From Candidatus Thalassospirochaeta sargassi (GTDB lineage: Bacteria > Spirochaetota > Spirochaetia > UBA9216), in assembly GCA_028532855.1 (NCBI GenBank), contig JAQQAL010000022.1:130844-194843 (forward strand): a stretch of 64,000 nt of DNA, given 5' to 3'. The notes below the pieces were generated by a model. The model saw nothing but the letters and a program-made list of their open reading frames with translations. It had not been told where the DNA came from and did no database searches. This document shows positions 43,674 to 53,188 of this stretch, in pieces. Numbering within the stretch: position 1 is the first letter of the stretch; each line of letters opens with the position of its first letter. A program made the position numbers and the translations under genes.

Positions 43674-45257
43674 CTAATAAATATCAACTACCGCGGGTGT
43701 TCCGTATTCACTTGTGAAATCATAATCGTCCGCATCGCTTGTCGGCGGAGTAAGGCTGCAAACATGAAGTCTGTTGTTCGCTATCCATACTAAAAGATCA
43801 TTTTCAATATCAACAGCAATACTGTACGGGGTCGGCATTGATGATGTAATAATGTTTTCTGAAGTAGTCCCTGAATAATTGCATTTTCTGAGCATTGACG
43901 GGCTGTAGTTTTCAACCCAATACAGACTGTTGTCGTTATCATGGGCCGCCAGATCATAAGTTTCACCGCTAATTGTAAAGACCTCAATTACGAGCGTACC
44001 GTCGGTGAATGCGGATTTTAAGACTCCGCTACCGCCGGCGTTTTCCGTCCAGAATATTCGATTGTCGTCCGAATCGATATCAATACCTTCCGGGCTGTCG
44101 ATATTATCGCCTAAATCGTCGTCAATCAGGATATGAGTAGCTGCATCAGGATTGTCCGGAGGCAGCGACGAACGATATATACAATTGGCTCCTTTATCCG
44201 TCCAGAACAGATGACGAGCGCTAGCATCCACAGCGAGGTAACCGGAGTTTGTCATACCGGTATTGATATGAGTTTGAACATCATTTCCGTCGAAGTTACA
44301 ACTTTTGATAGTCTGGGGCGAATCACCGAAGTTAATCCAGTAAATCCTGCGGTCAACCGGGTCAACGCTTATTCCCATAGGATCGTTTAGCCCGCTAAGT
44401 ACATCCGCATCATTCGAGCCGTCCAAATCAGCAACCCTTATCTCGTCGTTGCTGATATCCGTCCAGAATATTCGACCGTGTTTTTCCGTCGTGGTCTGAA
44501 CTGTATCGTATAGCGCGACATTATTATTCTCGTCTCTTACTGCAACCGTAAAAGAGTAGGTGTGAGCATCTGTTAGCTCAGTCACCCTAATGCTTTTGAT
44601 ATCAGCGCTCCAGTCGTCATCAAATGCTGTGCCGCTTGAATAAATCTCGTTTTTATCAGCCGATTCTCCTTCGAGATAATAAAGCCTGTATTCGAGTGCA
44701 TATTGCGGGCTTATAATATCTTCAGCCTTTGTCCATTCGAGCGTCGCATCTTCCATATTTGTATCGTTTACCAGCAAAGTCGCAGATGTGAAATAAGGGG
44801 CTATACTATCCTCAAGTGTCGTACTTACCCCCATAGTGTAGCTTACTGTAAGACCTGCCTTATCACGAACAAGAACATTGAAATAATAGGTAGTATCAAC
44901 AGTAAGTCCCGTAACATCACCTGAATAGGTATCAGCAGCCCAATCGAATGCGGTAATGCCGTTATTTATAGCATTTTCTGCAGTGTCAATATTATCCGTT
45001 TCTGAATAAACTATTTTGTATTCAAGTTCATTCTGTTCGGAAAGATTGTCGGCCGCTTCCGCCCAAACAATACCTACGGCGGTTGAGCGTGGAGTGATAA
45101 TAATGGTTTTGTCAGAATCATCAGCAAAATACGGCGGAACTGTATCATCCAGTTCCATCTTATCGTCAATACCAAGTGTAAGGTTTCCGTTGCAGGTTAG
45201 AAGAACTGATAATAAAATACAGAGGAAAAGAAGGAGATAGGAGAATTTTCTGAACAT
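43674..45257 (-). CDS. Lipoprotein with two FN3-like domains and a YWTD-type beta-propeller
   Basis: This 527-aa protein starts with a lipoprotein signal peptide; LLTCNGN provides the lipobox Cys near residue 22. Two fibronectin type III-like domains span about 40-145 and 150-255 (YYFNVLVRDKAG, YSFTVAVRDENN). From about 260 there are six repeats headed IFWTD, IYWIN, LFWTD, IFWTE, LYWVE and LVWIA, spaced about 40 residues, with following LDGSND or FDGND turns. This is the pattern of LDL-receptor YWTD six-bladed propellers, which bind other proteins. AAGGAG lies 7 nt before the ATG at 45257 (a GTG precedes it). First gene of a two-gene operon. Confidence 0.82.
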   Translation of the reverse strand: MFRKFSYLLLFLCILLSVLLTCNGNLTLGIDDKMELDDTVPPYFADDSDKTIIITPRSTAVGIVWAEAADNLSEQNELEYKIVYSETDNIDTAENAINNGITAFDWAADTYSGDVTGLTVDTTYYFNVLVRDKAGLTVSYTMGVSTTLEDSIAPYFTSATLLVNDTNMEDATLEWTKAEDIISPQYALEYRLYYLEGESADKNEIYSSGTAFDDDWSADIKSIRVTELTDAHTYSFTVAVRDENNNVALYDTVQTTTEKHGRIFWTDISNDEIRVADLDGSNDADVLSGLNDPMGISVDPVDRRIYWINFGDSPQTIKSCNFDGNDVQTHINTGMTNSGYLAVDASARHLFWTDKGANCIYRSSLPPDNPDAATHILIDDDLGDNIDSPEGIDIDSDDNRIFWTENAGGSGVLKSAFTDGTLVIEVFTISGETYDLAAHDNDNSLYWVENYSPSMLRKCNYSGTTSENIITSSMPTPYSIAVDIENDLLVWIANNRLHVCSLTPPTSDADDYDFTSEYGTPAVVDIY

Positions 45258-45351
45258 CACAAAGCTCCTTAAAAGGACTGCTGCAGAAAATCACAAGTGA
45301 AACTTTTATTTTATATAATTATAAAGTGCGACGGCTGAATTTGTCAAAAAC

Positions 45352-45384
45352 AAAAAACCTCCCTGACAGAGAATTTGCGGGAGG
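45352..45384 (-). terminator. Rho-independent terminator after the 158-aa exported protein
   Basis: On the minus strand: CCTCCC / GGGAGG stem with a 15-nt loop followed by TTTTTTG, 21 bp after the stop at 45406. Confidence 0.8.
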
Positions 45385-45405
45385 CTGATTATATCGGAAA
45401 GGGAA

Positions 45406-45882
45406 CTATTCCACATTAAGCAGGTTCTCAATATAGCTGTAGTCTTTGCCGTTTGCAGTGAATGTTTTTATATTCTCGTCCTCAGTTGCAAGCTTCATAG
45501 TCCGCACGCTGCCGCCGGAATATTTCATATCAATAAACATATTGCCCATCTGATCGGCTGAGACAGTTCCTGTCATTGTATCGAAGGTAAAAACACCGTC
45601 GTTGGGCAGGCCTGTTCCGGATGATGATTCCGGCATTTCAGAAAAAAATGCTGAAGGATTGAAATTTTCGAAATAAATGGAAGATTTACCTGTTTTTTCA
45701 TCCATAGCAGCTTTAACACCGTCAGGGGCTGCTCCAAAAAGCGTACTTACGAATACTATACCGAATGTACTCAGGGTTATAGCAAGGGTAGACTGTACTT
45801 CTGATTCAATCTCATCCGCAGCAAAAACGGCAGCCGGTAACATAATAATCGTGATTAATACTAATAATACTATTCTTTTCAT
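45406..45882 (-). CDS. Small exported protein, 158 aa
   Basis: I do not recognise this protein. It has a signal peptide (KRIVLLVLITIIMLPAAVFA), then a hydrophobic helix (TLAITLSTFGIVFVSTLFGAA, about residues 32-53) and a soluble beta-rich C-terminal half (VFTFDTMTGTVSADQMGN). The second hydrophobic segment could anchor it in a membrane. A GGAG ribosome-binding site precedes the ATG. It sits between two minus-strand terminators, so it is monocistronic. Confidence 0.75.
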   Translation of the reverse strand: MKRIVLLVLITIIMLPAAVFAADEIESEVQSTLAITLSTFGIVFVSTLFGAAPDGVKAAMDEKTGKSSIYFENFNPSAFFSEMPESSSGTGLPNDGVFTFDTMTGTVSADQMGNMFIDMKYSGGSVRTMKLATEDENIKTFTANGKDYSYIENLLNVE

Positions 45883-45925
45883 CTTATCTCCTGAAATTAA
45901 AGTATAACAGCTTTTGTTGAAAACA

Positions 45926-45952
45926 CAAAAAAACCCCGGTCGAAACCGGGGT
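45926..45952 (-). terminator. Rho-independent terminator of the EF-G-like gene
   Basis: On the minus strand: ACCCCGGT / ACCGGGGT-type stem with a short TTCG-like loop, followed by T7, about 20 bp after the stop at 45973. Confidence 0.9.
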
Positions 45953-45972
45953 ATAATTATAATGAAAATAAA

Positions 45973-48039
45973 TTATTCTTCCTTGGATGCCTTGGCATCA
46001 GCGATAACCTTGTCGGCAATTGCGCCGGAAATCGGATCATAGTGATCGAATTCCATTTCAAAGGAAGCAGTACCGGAAGTTATCGATCTAAGGTCAACCG
46101 AATAGTTGAGCATTTCACCCTGTGGTACCTGTGCATCTATCTCAAGGATTCCGCCGCCGAGGGGTTCCTGTCCCTGAACGCGTCCACGCTTGGAACTGAG
46201 GTCTGAGAGAATATCCCCCATGTATTTTTCTTCACAGAAAACCTTCAGGTTCATTATTGGTTCAAGAAGCTTGACGCCTGCTTTTTCAAATGCAGCCTTA
46301 ACAGCACCCTTCCCGGCAAGCTTGAATGCCATTTCAGAAGAGTCTACCGGATGTTCCTTACCGTCAACAATCTTTGCTTCAAGACCCATTATAGGATAAC
46401 CTGCAAGATAACCTTCATCCATTGCTTCGAGGATGCCTTTTTCAATTCCGGGCATGTAACCCTTAGAAATAGATCCACCCTTTATGGCGTTGACGAAGTT
46501 CATCTTCTCGTCACGGGAAATCGGTTTAATTTCCATGACAACCTTACCATACTGACCATGACCACCAGACTGTTTTTTGTGTGCATATTCCGCGTTTGCT
46601 GATTTTGTTATACATTCGCGGTATGCGATTCTCGGTTTTCTGGTTAAGATGCCTATTTTGGCTTTTTCCTTAATATTATCCAGGACAATATTAAGATGAA
46701 GTTCACCCATGCAGGACACTACGGTTTCTTTAGTTTCCTTATCAAATCTAACCTGAAAGGTAAGATCCTGATCTGCGGCTCTCTGTAGAAACTGGTTGAG
46801 CTTATCCTCTTCTTTCTTGCTTTCGGCAGAGATTGCAACCGAATGAACAGGCTGGGGGAGTTTAAGTTTATCATAATGAATCGCATGTTCGCTGGCGGTA
46901 CAGAAGGAATCATTAGTCTTTGCGCTTTCAATCTTTGAGAAAATTCCAATGTCACCGGCATAAAGCTCCTTGGTTTCAACAATTTTCTTTCCGACAGCCT
47001 TGTATATTTTTCCGACTCTCTCTTTTTTATGATCAACAGTGTTCAGATATTCAGAATCCGGTTTAAAAACACCGGTTACTACCTTGAAAAACGATAGTCT
47101 ACCGGAAAACTGATCAATGGTTGTTTTGAAAACAAATGCAGTTGTCGGTTTTTCAGAGTCGAAGTCAATAATCTCCTCATTACCGTCGTCGTCGAATGCC
47201 TTTTCTTTCAAACCTACAGGTGAGGGTGCATTGTTGGAAATGAAATTCAACAAAGATATAATACCGCTGTTAATTTCAGCAGCACCGCATAATACCGGGA
47301 CTATCTTATTATTCTTAAGTCCTTCCTCAAGACCATGTCTTATTTCATCCTCGCTTAAGGTCCCTTCTTCAAAATACTTTTCTAAAAGTGCATCGTCGCC
47401 TTCAGCTGCTGACTCGATAGTAGTCAGTCTGTACTCCTCGACTATATCTACCATGTCGGCAGGTATTTCGGCTGCAGTTTCACTGCCAATGAGATAAGCT
47501 TTGTTTTCAATGAGGTTAACAACGCCTTTATATGATTCACCTGCTCCGATAGGTATTGAGACCGGAACAAGCGGGATTTTAAACTTATCTTTTAGATCAG
47601 CAAAGCTGTCGTCAAAACTAGCCCTTTCTCTATCCATTTTATTGATAAATGCAATTCTGGGCATATTTCTGGCATTTAATCTTCGCCAGAGTTTCATAGT
47701 TTCTATCTGTACGCCTGAATCAGCTGAAACGAGCATTAGACCCATTTCAGCAGCTCTGAATCCTGCAACTACCTCTCCTACAAAGTCAGAAGCACCAGGA
47801 GTATCCAGAATGTTGATCTGCTTGTCATTCCAGACCAGATTTGAAAAACTTGTATGAATTGAAATGCCTCTTGCAATTTCTTCTTCCGTAAAATCGCTGA
47901 CAGTTTTTCCGCTGTCAACGGTTTCGGCTTTTGTAACGACGTTCCCGTTAAAGAGCATTTGCTCAACCACGGTTGTCTTTCCTGTGCTGCCGTGCCCTGC
48001 TACAGCAATATTTCTAATGGCACTGCTGGGAAAACTCAT
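45973..48039 (-). CDS. EF-G-like translational GTPase (EF-G II type)
   Basis: This 688-aa protein has the five-domain EF-G architecture: G1 GHGSTGKTT, switch region RGISIHTS, G3 DTPGASDF, G4 NKMD, then MGELHLNIVLD in domain III and GGGILEIDAQVPQGEM in domain V. The wording (GHGSTGKTT, DTPGASDFVGEV) is that of the EF-G-like subfamily often annotated FusA2 or EF-G II, whose role in translation is unclear, rather than of the main elongation factor. AAGGAGC precedes the ATG; promoter and terminator are both visible, so it is a single-gene unit. The second EF-G gene lies 256 bp upstream. Confidence 0.88.
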   Translation of the reverse strand: MSFPSSAIRNIAVAGHGSTGKTTVVEQMLFNGNVVTKAETVDSGKTVSDFTEEEIARGISIHTSFSNLVWNDKQINILDTPGASDFVGEVVAGFRAAEMGLMLVSADSGVQIETMKLWRRLNARNMPRIAFINKMDRERASFDDSFADLKDKFKIPLVPVSIPIGAGESYKGVVNLIENKAYLIGSETAAEIPADMVDIVEEYRLTTIESAAEGDDALLEKYFEEGTLSEDEIRHGLEEGLKNNKIVPVLCGAAEINSGIISLLNFISNNAPSPVGLKEKAFDDDGNEEIIDFDSEKPTTAFVFKTTIDQFSGRLSFFKVVTGVFKPDSEYLNTVDHKKERVGKIYKAVGKKIVETKELYAGDIGIFSKIESAKTNDSFCTASEHAIHYDKLKLPQPVHSVAISAESKKEEDKLNQFLQRAADQDLTFQVRFDKETKETVVSCMGELHLNIVLDNIKEKAKIGILTRKPRIAYRECITKSANAEYAHKKQSGGHGQYGKVVMEIKPISRDEKMNFVNAIKGGSISKGYMPGIEKGILEAMDEGYLAGYPIMGLEAKIVDGKEHPVDSSEMAFKLAGKGAVKAAFEKAGVKLLEPIMNLKVFCEEKYMGDILSDLSSKRGRVQGQEPLGGGILEIDAQVPQGEMLNYSVDLRSITSGTASFEMEFDHYDPISGAIADKVIADAKASKEE

Positions 48040-48072
48040 GTTTGCTCCTTATAAAAATGATTGGTTAAATAA

Positions 48073-48101
48073 ACTATAAGCTCGGATATTCCTACTGTCA
48101 A
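48073..48101 (-). promoter_or_regulatory. Promoter of the EF-G-like gene
   Basis: On the minus strand: consensus TTGACA (48101-48096), 17 bp, TATAGT (48078-48073). The leader of about 27 nt contains AAGGAG. Confidence 0.7.
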
Positions 48102-48295
48102 GGATAAATTAAGGAGGGGTTAGCTTGTGGTTAGAGGAGTGTTAATCAGTAATTTAATACAGACCTATCCGTCTTTTTTTACATAGCGGATTCGGCCTGA
48201 ATCGGGAATACTTTTCCTGTATTGAAATTCAAGATAACAAGAAGCAGCTGAAATATATTGAAAATTTAATTTTAGGTTAAGAAAAAAGCAGTCAG

Positions 48296-50332
48296 CTAAA
48301 TCCCGCCTTCCTTCGGCGCAAAATGACTGAACTCCATCGAGAATGTACCGCGCCCCTGTGTCAGCGACCGCAGAACCGTAGAGTAACCGAACATCTTCGA
48401 AAGTGGCGCCTGAGCATTGATGTGGTCTATTGCCGGCCGGCTCTCCATGCTGTTTACCATGCCTCCGCGGGTTGTAATATTATTTATTACCTCTCCTATG
48501 TAATCTTTAGGACTAAGCACGTCTACATTCATAACTGGTTCAAGCAGAACAGGAGAGGCTCCGCGGCAGGCGTTGTCATATCCCATAGCCGCGGCCGCTT
48601 CAAACGCGAAAGCGGTAGACATCATTTCGCTGTATTCAGCATCTGTCAGTGTTACGGTTATATCTATGCCGGGATATCCGTACATTATGCCGCTTGAGAA
48701 TGAGTTTTCGACACCGCGTCTTACAGCATCCTGCATTTCACGCGGCAGCTTCGATTCAGGAACCTCTGATTTAAAGCAGTTGCCTTCGCTTCTGTTGGAA
48801 GGTTCAACCTTGAGAGTGACAGCAGCTGTATTTTCCTTACCAGCAACTACCTTATTGAACTTTTCTGTGTGCACCGAGGATGCGGTAATTGATTCTCTGT
48901 ATGAAACCTGGGGTTGCCCGACTTTTGCATCAACCTTGAACTCATTTACTATTCTAGTGACAAGTACATCCAGGTGAAGCTCGCCCATGCCGGAAATAAC
49001 GAGCTGTCCTGTATCCTCGTTTTCATCGAAGGAAAAGGTCGGATCTTCCTTGGATAAAGAAGCAAGGGTTCTTTTGAGCTTGTCCATATCCGACATAGTC
49101 TTTGGTTCAATAGCGACCTTGATTACAGGTTCAGGAAAATGCATTGTTTCAAGCAGAACCTGATGTCCTTCACTGCCGATAGTATCACCGGTCTGTGCCT
49201 CTTTCATACCGATAATTACACCGATATCACCGGCGGATAGGCTGCTTAAGTCCTCTGAGGTATTTGAGTGCATACGCAGGATCCTGTTTACCCTTTCACG
49301 TTTTCGCTTATTCATATTATATACAGCGGTGCCTTTTTTAATTACACCGGAATAGACTCTGACATAGCAGAGTGAACCGGCCTCGCGATCGTTCTGTATT
49401 TTAAAGACGAGTCCAAGTGGAGAGCCTTTATCTGAACGTTCAACGGAAACCTCGTCCTCATTTTTTACTGAAATACCGGAAACAGGCGGTAGATCATTGG
49501 GAGAAGGCAGGTAGTTTACAATACCGTCAAGAACAGGCTGGACACCGATATTTCTAAGCGAGGCACCGACAAATACCGGCAGAAAGACCTGTTCGAGTAC
49601 GCCGCGCCTGATAGTAGTGTTTATCAAATCAACGGGCACCTCCTCTCCCTCAAGATAAAGTTCCATGATTTCATCCGAGATAAGTCCAAGCTGATCATAC
49701 AGTTTTTCGTGCCATTCTTCAGCAATAGCCTTGTTCTCTTCTTTTAAATCTTCATATATAAATCCGGCTTTAGGGTCATCATCAGGCCAGTACATTTCCC
49801 GCATGTTAATAAGATCGATAATGCCCTTGAACTCTGATTCGGCTCCAATGGGAAGATAGAGCGGCATGGGAGATGTGCCGAGCTTTTCTTCAATCTCATT
49901 TACAACAGCAAAAAAATCAGCACCTATGCGATCCATTTTATTAATATAGGCAATTCTGGGAACATTATATGTGTTGGCTTGATGCCATACTGTTTCAGAC
50001 TGCGGTTCAACACCGCCTACAGCACAGAATACGCCTACTGCACCGTCTAATACACGAAGGGAGCGCTCAACCTCAGCTGTGAAATCTACATGACCCGGTG
50101 TATCTATTATATTGATCATATGCTCATGCCAGAAACATGTCGTTGCTGCTGATACTATAGTAATACCACGGTTCTGTTCCTGTTCCATCCAGTCCATTGT
50201 AGCTTCACCGTCGTCTACCTCGCCGATACGATGGCTTTTTCCGGTATAGAATAGTATTCGTTCAGTGGTTGTTGTTTTCCCGGCATCTACATGTGCCATT
50301 ATTCCGATGTTACGCATTTTCTCTACTGACAT
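48296..50332 (-). CDS. fusA: Elongation factor G paralogue (probably spdEFG2-like)
   Basis: This 678-aa GTPase has G1 [37 protein letters not shown] and the full domain set ending in [38 protein letters not shown] plus [13 protein letters not shown] read closest to mitochondrial EF-G2, so I favour the spirochaetal spdEFG2 group, which in Borrelia works in ribosome recycling rather than translocation; spdEFG1 remains possible. I start it at the ATG at 50332, with GGAG 6 nt upstream, rather than at 50350. A weak promoter TTAAAC / 17 bp / TAATAT lies at 50349-50377. It ends 256 bp before the EF-G-like gene; I see no strong terminator between them. Confidence 0.9.
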   Translation of the reverse strand: MSVEKMRNIGIMAHVDAGKTTTTERILFYTGKSHRIGEVDDGEATMDWMEQEQNRGITIVSAATTCFWHEHMINIIDTPGHVDFTAEVERSLRVLDGAVGVFCAVGGVEPQSETVWHQANTYNVPRIAYINKMDRIGADFFAVVNEIEEKLGTSPMPLYLPIGAESEFKGIIDLINMREMYWPDDDPKAGFIYEDLKEENKAIAEEWHEKLYDQLGLISDEIMELYLEGEEVPVDLINTTIRRGVLEQVFLPVFVGASLRNIGVQPVLDGIVNYLPSPNDLPPVSGISVKNEDEVSVERSDKGSPLGLVFKIQNDREAGSLCYVRVYSGVIKKGTAVYNMNKRKRERVNRILRMHSNTSEDLSSLSAGDIGVIIGMKEAQTGDTIGSEGHQVLLETMHFPEPVIKVAIEPKTMSDMDKLKRTLASLSKEDPTFSFDENEDTGQLVISGMGELHLDVLVTRIVNEFKVDAKVGQPQVSYRESITASSVHTEKFNKVVAGKENTAAVTLKVEPSNRSEGNCFKSEVPESKLPREMQDAVRRGVENSFSSGIMYGYPGIDITVTLTDAEYSEMMSTAFAFEAAAAMGYDNACRGASPVLLEPVMNVDVLSPKDYIGEVINNITTRGGMVNSMESRPAIDHINAQAPLSKMFGYSTVLRSLTQGRGTFSMEFSHFAPKEGGI

Positions 50333-50442
50333 ATTTTTCTCCGCGGGCATATTAACATATATGCTTGCTTTGTTTAAAGAGTAATATCAAAAATCACAGG
50401 AAGCAAACATCATAATTTTGGAATTTATTTTTCAAACTCTTA

Positions 50443-50471
50443 TTGACAAAAAATCAGTACTTTGGTATTTT
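50443..50471 (+). promoter_or_regulatory. Promoter of tRNA-Val
   Basis: TTGACA (50443-50448), 17 bp, TATTTT (50466-50471), 17 bp before the mature tRNA. Confidence 0.78.
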
Positions 50472-50487
50472 CATTCTCACAAAGCAC

Positions 50488-50560
50488 GGGCGTTTAGCTC
50501 AGTTGGGAGAGCGCCTGCCTTACAAGCAGGATGTCGGGGGTTCAAGTCCCTCAACGCCCA
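50488..50560 (+). tRNA. tRNA-Val (TAC)
   Basis: A 73-nt tRNA with acceptor stem GGGCGTT / AACGCCC, anticodon loop CTTACAA (anticodon TAC), T loop TTCAAGT and discriminator A. No CCA is encoded, as for tRNA-Asn. Confidence 0.96.
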
Positions 50561-50562
50561 TT

Positions 50563-50593
50563 AAGCCGTAGATTGAATCTGCGGCTTTTTTTT
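50563..50593 (+). terminator. Rho-independent terminator after tRNA-Val
   Basis: AAGCCGTAGAT / TCTGCGGCTT stem with a short loop and T8, starting 2 nt after the mature tRNA end. Confidence 0.9.
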
Positions 50594-50701
50594 ATATAAT
50601 AACATTAAGGTTTTATTCGATACTCTTTAATATTCCAGAGCTTTTAATCAGAGAAATAATTAAATAATCACGAATAAGCTGAAACAAGCAGGAAAATAAT
50701 A

Positions 50702-52045
50702 ATGCTGAAAAATAAAAAACTCAATTATATGGATGTTCCGTTTAAACCATCACGTATGCCGTTTTTTTATGGTTGGATAATCCTCATACTTGGAATAATC
50801 GGAGTCACCATGAGTATCCCAGGACAAACCATGGGGGTCTCTGTCTTTACCGACGATCTTATAAATGTATTAAGAATATCAAGGGTTCAGCTCTCTCTGG
50901 CATATCTTGTCGGAACGATAGCAAGCGCTTTAATTCTAACCCCGGCCGGAAAGCTTTTAGATAAGGCGGGATCCAGAAATATGGGGAGCATAGTCACGTT
51001 TTTACTCGGCATGCAACTGATTCTGATGTCAAATCTTGAAGAAGTTTTAAACTTTTTAAACGGCGGCAGCGGTGCGGGCCAATTCATAATATCATTTTCG
51101 GTTATAGCAGTTTCTTTCTTTCTTATCAGGTTCCTTGGGCAGGGGATGCTGACGCTTATATCACGAAATATGGTAATGATGTGGTTTGATAAATACCGGG
51201 GACTGGCTAATGCGATTCTAGGAATTTTTACTTCATTTATTTTTTCTCTCGCACCGAGGATTCTTAACGGCATGATAGAGGACGTAGAATGGGACGGCAC
51301 CTGGTTTCGTCTCGGAATAATAATCATGACAGCGGGTGCTGCCCTGTACTGGCTATTGAGCCGCAATAATCCTTCAAAATGCGGTATGGAACCTGATGGA
51401 AACCTGCATTTAGCTGAACGAAAGGTTAGGCCTGCAGGCCATCCCAGAAAGGATTTCACTTTGGAACAGGCTCGTAAAACACTACCGTTCTGGGCATTCG
51501 GATTAACACTATGCCTGAGCTCATTGTTTGTTACCGCTTTTACCTTTCATGTTGTTTCTATATTTGAAACTGCTGGTATGACAAGGACACAGGCTGTGGA
51601 TATGTTTCTGCCTGCCTCTTTTATTGCTGTAATCATCAATTTCAGCGTCAGTATGATAAGCGATTATATTAAACTCAGATACATCCTCATCGCGCAGGCT
51701 TCAGGACTTTTAATAACTATGTTCTCTGTCACAAGGCTCGCACCTGGACCGAGTCTTGTATTGTTCATTGTCGGATACGGCGTAATAACTGGATTATTCA
51801 ATATTTCAACAACAGTCGTATGGCCAAGATACTACGGAACAGAACATCTTGGTGCAATAACCGGGATGATTATGGGACTTATTGTGACAGGTTCGGCCAT
51901 CGGTCCATATCTATTCAGTATTGTATTCCGTACCACCGGATCATATTCCGCGGCAGCGTTTATCTGTTTTGCCATCATGGCTGTGCTTTTTGTTCTGGCA
52001 TTTTTTGTTCGAAGACCCGTGCACCCTGATTTCAAGGCTGATTGA
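50702..52045 (+). CDS. Major facilitator superfamily transporter
   Basis: This 447-aa membrane protein has about 12 hydrophobic helices, beginning FFYGWIILILGIIGVTMSIP. The loop-2/3 MFS signature is GKLLDKAGSR. A central cytoplasmic loop around residues 225-255 (KCGMEPDGNLH, RKDFTLEQARKTLPFWAFG) resembles oxalate/formate or monocarboxylate-type carriers. The substrate cannot be read. AGGA lies about 8 nt before the ATG. The stop overlaps the -35 box of the next gene. Confidence 0.85.
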   Translation: MLKNKKLNYMDVPFKPSRMPFFYGWIILILGIIGVTMSIPGQTMGVSVFTDDLINVLRISRVQLSLAYLVGTIASALILTPAGKLLDKAGSRNMGSIVTFLLGMQLILMSNLEEVLNFLNGGSGAGQFIISFSVIAVSFFLIRFLGQGMLTLISRNMVMMWFDKYRGLANAILGIFTSFIFSLAPRILNGMIEDVEWDGTWFRLGIIIMTAGAALYWLLSRNNPSKCGMEPDGNLHLAERKVRPAGHPRKDFTLEQARKTLPFWAFGLTLCLSSLFVTAFTFHVVSIFETAGMTRTQAVDMFLPASFIAVIINFSVSMISDYIKLRYILIAQASGLLITMFSVTRLAPGPSLVLFIVGYGVITGLFNISTTVVWPRYYGTEHLGAITGMIMGLIVTGSAIGPYLFSIVFRTTGSYSAAAFICFAIMAVLFVLAFFVRRPVHPDFKAD

Positions 52046-52070
52046 ACTAAAAATATTTTAAGAATATAAT
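52042..52070 (+). promoter_or_regulatory. Predicted leaderless promoter of the YggS gene
   Basis: TTGAAC (52042-52047), 17 bp, perfect TATAAT (52065-52070), then 6 bp to the ATG at 52077. There is no Shine-Dalgarno sequence. The cleanest of the leaderless candidates. Confidence 0.65.
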
Positions 52071-52076
52071 ATCATT

Positions 52077-52784
52077 ATGTTATCTGAACGCGCACAGGAA
52101 ATTAAAAGCAATATTGAGAAAATAAATGCCATGATTGCGGAATCGGCTGATAGCTGCGGCCGCAATGCATCTGAAATTAAACTGATGGCTGTTTCAAAGA
52201 CCAAGCCGGTTGAAGATATTCAAGCTGCCTATGATGCCGGCCAGAGGTTATTCGGCGAGAACAGAATTAATGAAGCCGCGGAAAAATTTAAGCAGCTGCC
52301 TGCAGATTGTGAGATGCATATGATAGGGCATCTTCAGAGTAATAAAGCAAAATTAGCGGTTGAATCTACATCATGTGTTCAGTCTATAGATAAGCTTTCA
52401 ACAGCCGCCGAGCTAAATAAGCGTGCCGCAGCCTTAAGCATAAGTCTGGATTATTTAGTTGAAATAAACACCTCCGGAGAAAATTCCAAGAACGGATACC
52501 CTTCTTTTGAATCCTTTACAAATGATTTTGATAGTTTTTTGAATCTTGAGAATCTGAGACTCAGGGGATTGATGACAATTGCCCCTTTTACGGATGATGA
52601 AGAGGCAGTAAGAAAATCTTTTTCAGAATTATACGGTTATTATGTAAAACTTCAGAATATGGCGGGAAACAAAAACGTCGATATCCTCTCAATGGGAATG
52701 TCATCTGATTTCAAAATTGCGATAGAAGAGGGAAGCACCCTTGTCCGGGTTGGAACAGCAATATTCGGGAGCAGAAATTATTGA
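52077..52784 (+). CDS. yggS: YggS/PROSC family PLP homeostasis protein
   Basis: This 235-aa protein binds pyridoxal phosphate and keeps its cellular pool in balance. The PLP lysine lies in LMAVSKTKPVEDI (about residue 37). FGENRINEAAEKF, HMIGHLQSNKAK and LSMGMSSDFKIAIEEGSTLVR-type motifs are all present. The gene begins with a strong promoter directly on its ATG. The stop TGA overlaps the TTG start of the next gene, so the small lipoprotein and the pseudouridine synthase are likely translated from the same mRNA. Confidence 0.94.
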   Translation: MLSERAQEIKSNIEKINAMIAESADSCGRNASEIKLMAVSKTKPVEDIQAAYDAGQRLFGENRINEAAEKFKQLPADCEMHMIGHLQSNKAKLAVESTSCVQSIDKLSTAAELNKRAAALSISLDYLVEINTSGENSKNGYPSFESFTNDFDSFLNLENLRLRGLMTIAPFTDDEEAVRKSFSELYGYYVKLQNMAGNKNVDILSMGMSSDFKIAIEEGSTLVRVGTAIFGSRNY

Positions 52785-53188
52785 TTAAAAGAATAATCAG
52801 CCTGTTAATTATACTTATCATTTTATCCGCTGTTTCATGCACGAGCGTTGAAACTGTTTCAGGCGACGAACCTGAAGCAATTCCGGAAGAATATTCCTAT
52901 GAAGAATTTCCGGCTTGGATGCATGATTTACGCAGGGCTGAGATTATTTTTGCCGGTTCAATACCGTTTACTATCCTTATGTCTAATATTGGCTATGGTG
53001 TTTACAGTATTATAGAATCCGGAATAAGCGGCACATATTCAATAGAGGATTTCACGGAATCAAGCGGCCTTACCACCGATGAAAGGTGGACACTGCTTAA
53101 GATAAGCCTCAGTTTGTCGGGTGTCATAGCTGCCGTGGATTTTATTTTAGGTTTGTCTGATTCGGAAACTGAAGATGAACATAATTAA
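52781..53188 (+). CDS. Small putative lipoprotein, 135 aa
   Basis: It starts at a TTG overlapping the yggS stop by 4 bp, with GGGAG about 9 nt upstream. The signal sequence KRIISLLIILIILSAVSC ends in a Cys that fits the relaxed spirochaetal lipobox. After an acidic Pro/Glu linker there are two hydrophobic segments (about residues 57-78 and 105-122), so it may be a lipoprotein lying in or against the membrane. I do not recognise a function. It overlaps the next gene by 14 bp. Confidence 0.7.
   Translation: MIKRIISLLIILIILSAVSCTSVETVSGDEPEAIPEEYSYEEFPAWMHDLRRAEIIFAGSIPFTILMSNIGYGVYSIIESGISGTYSIEDFTESSGLTTDERWTLLKISLSLSGVIAAVDFILGLSDSETEDEHN

Noticed and set aside
47117-47857. Two long plus-strand open frames opposite the EF-G-like gene
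   Set aside because: They mirror a conserved GTPase, lack ribosome-binding sites and have low-complexity Ser/Leu composition.
50333-50350. EF-G start at 50350 (MPAEKN)
   Set aside because: That ATG has no Shine-Dalgarno sequence, while ATG 50332 has GGAG at 6 nt, and the family begins close to [10 protein letters not shown].
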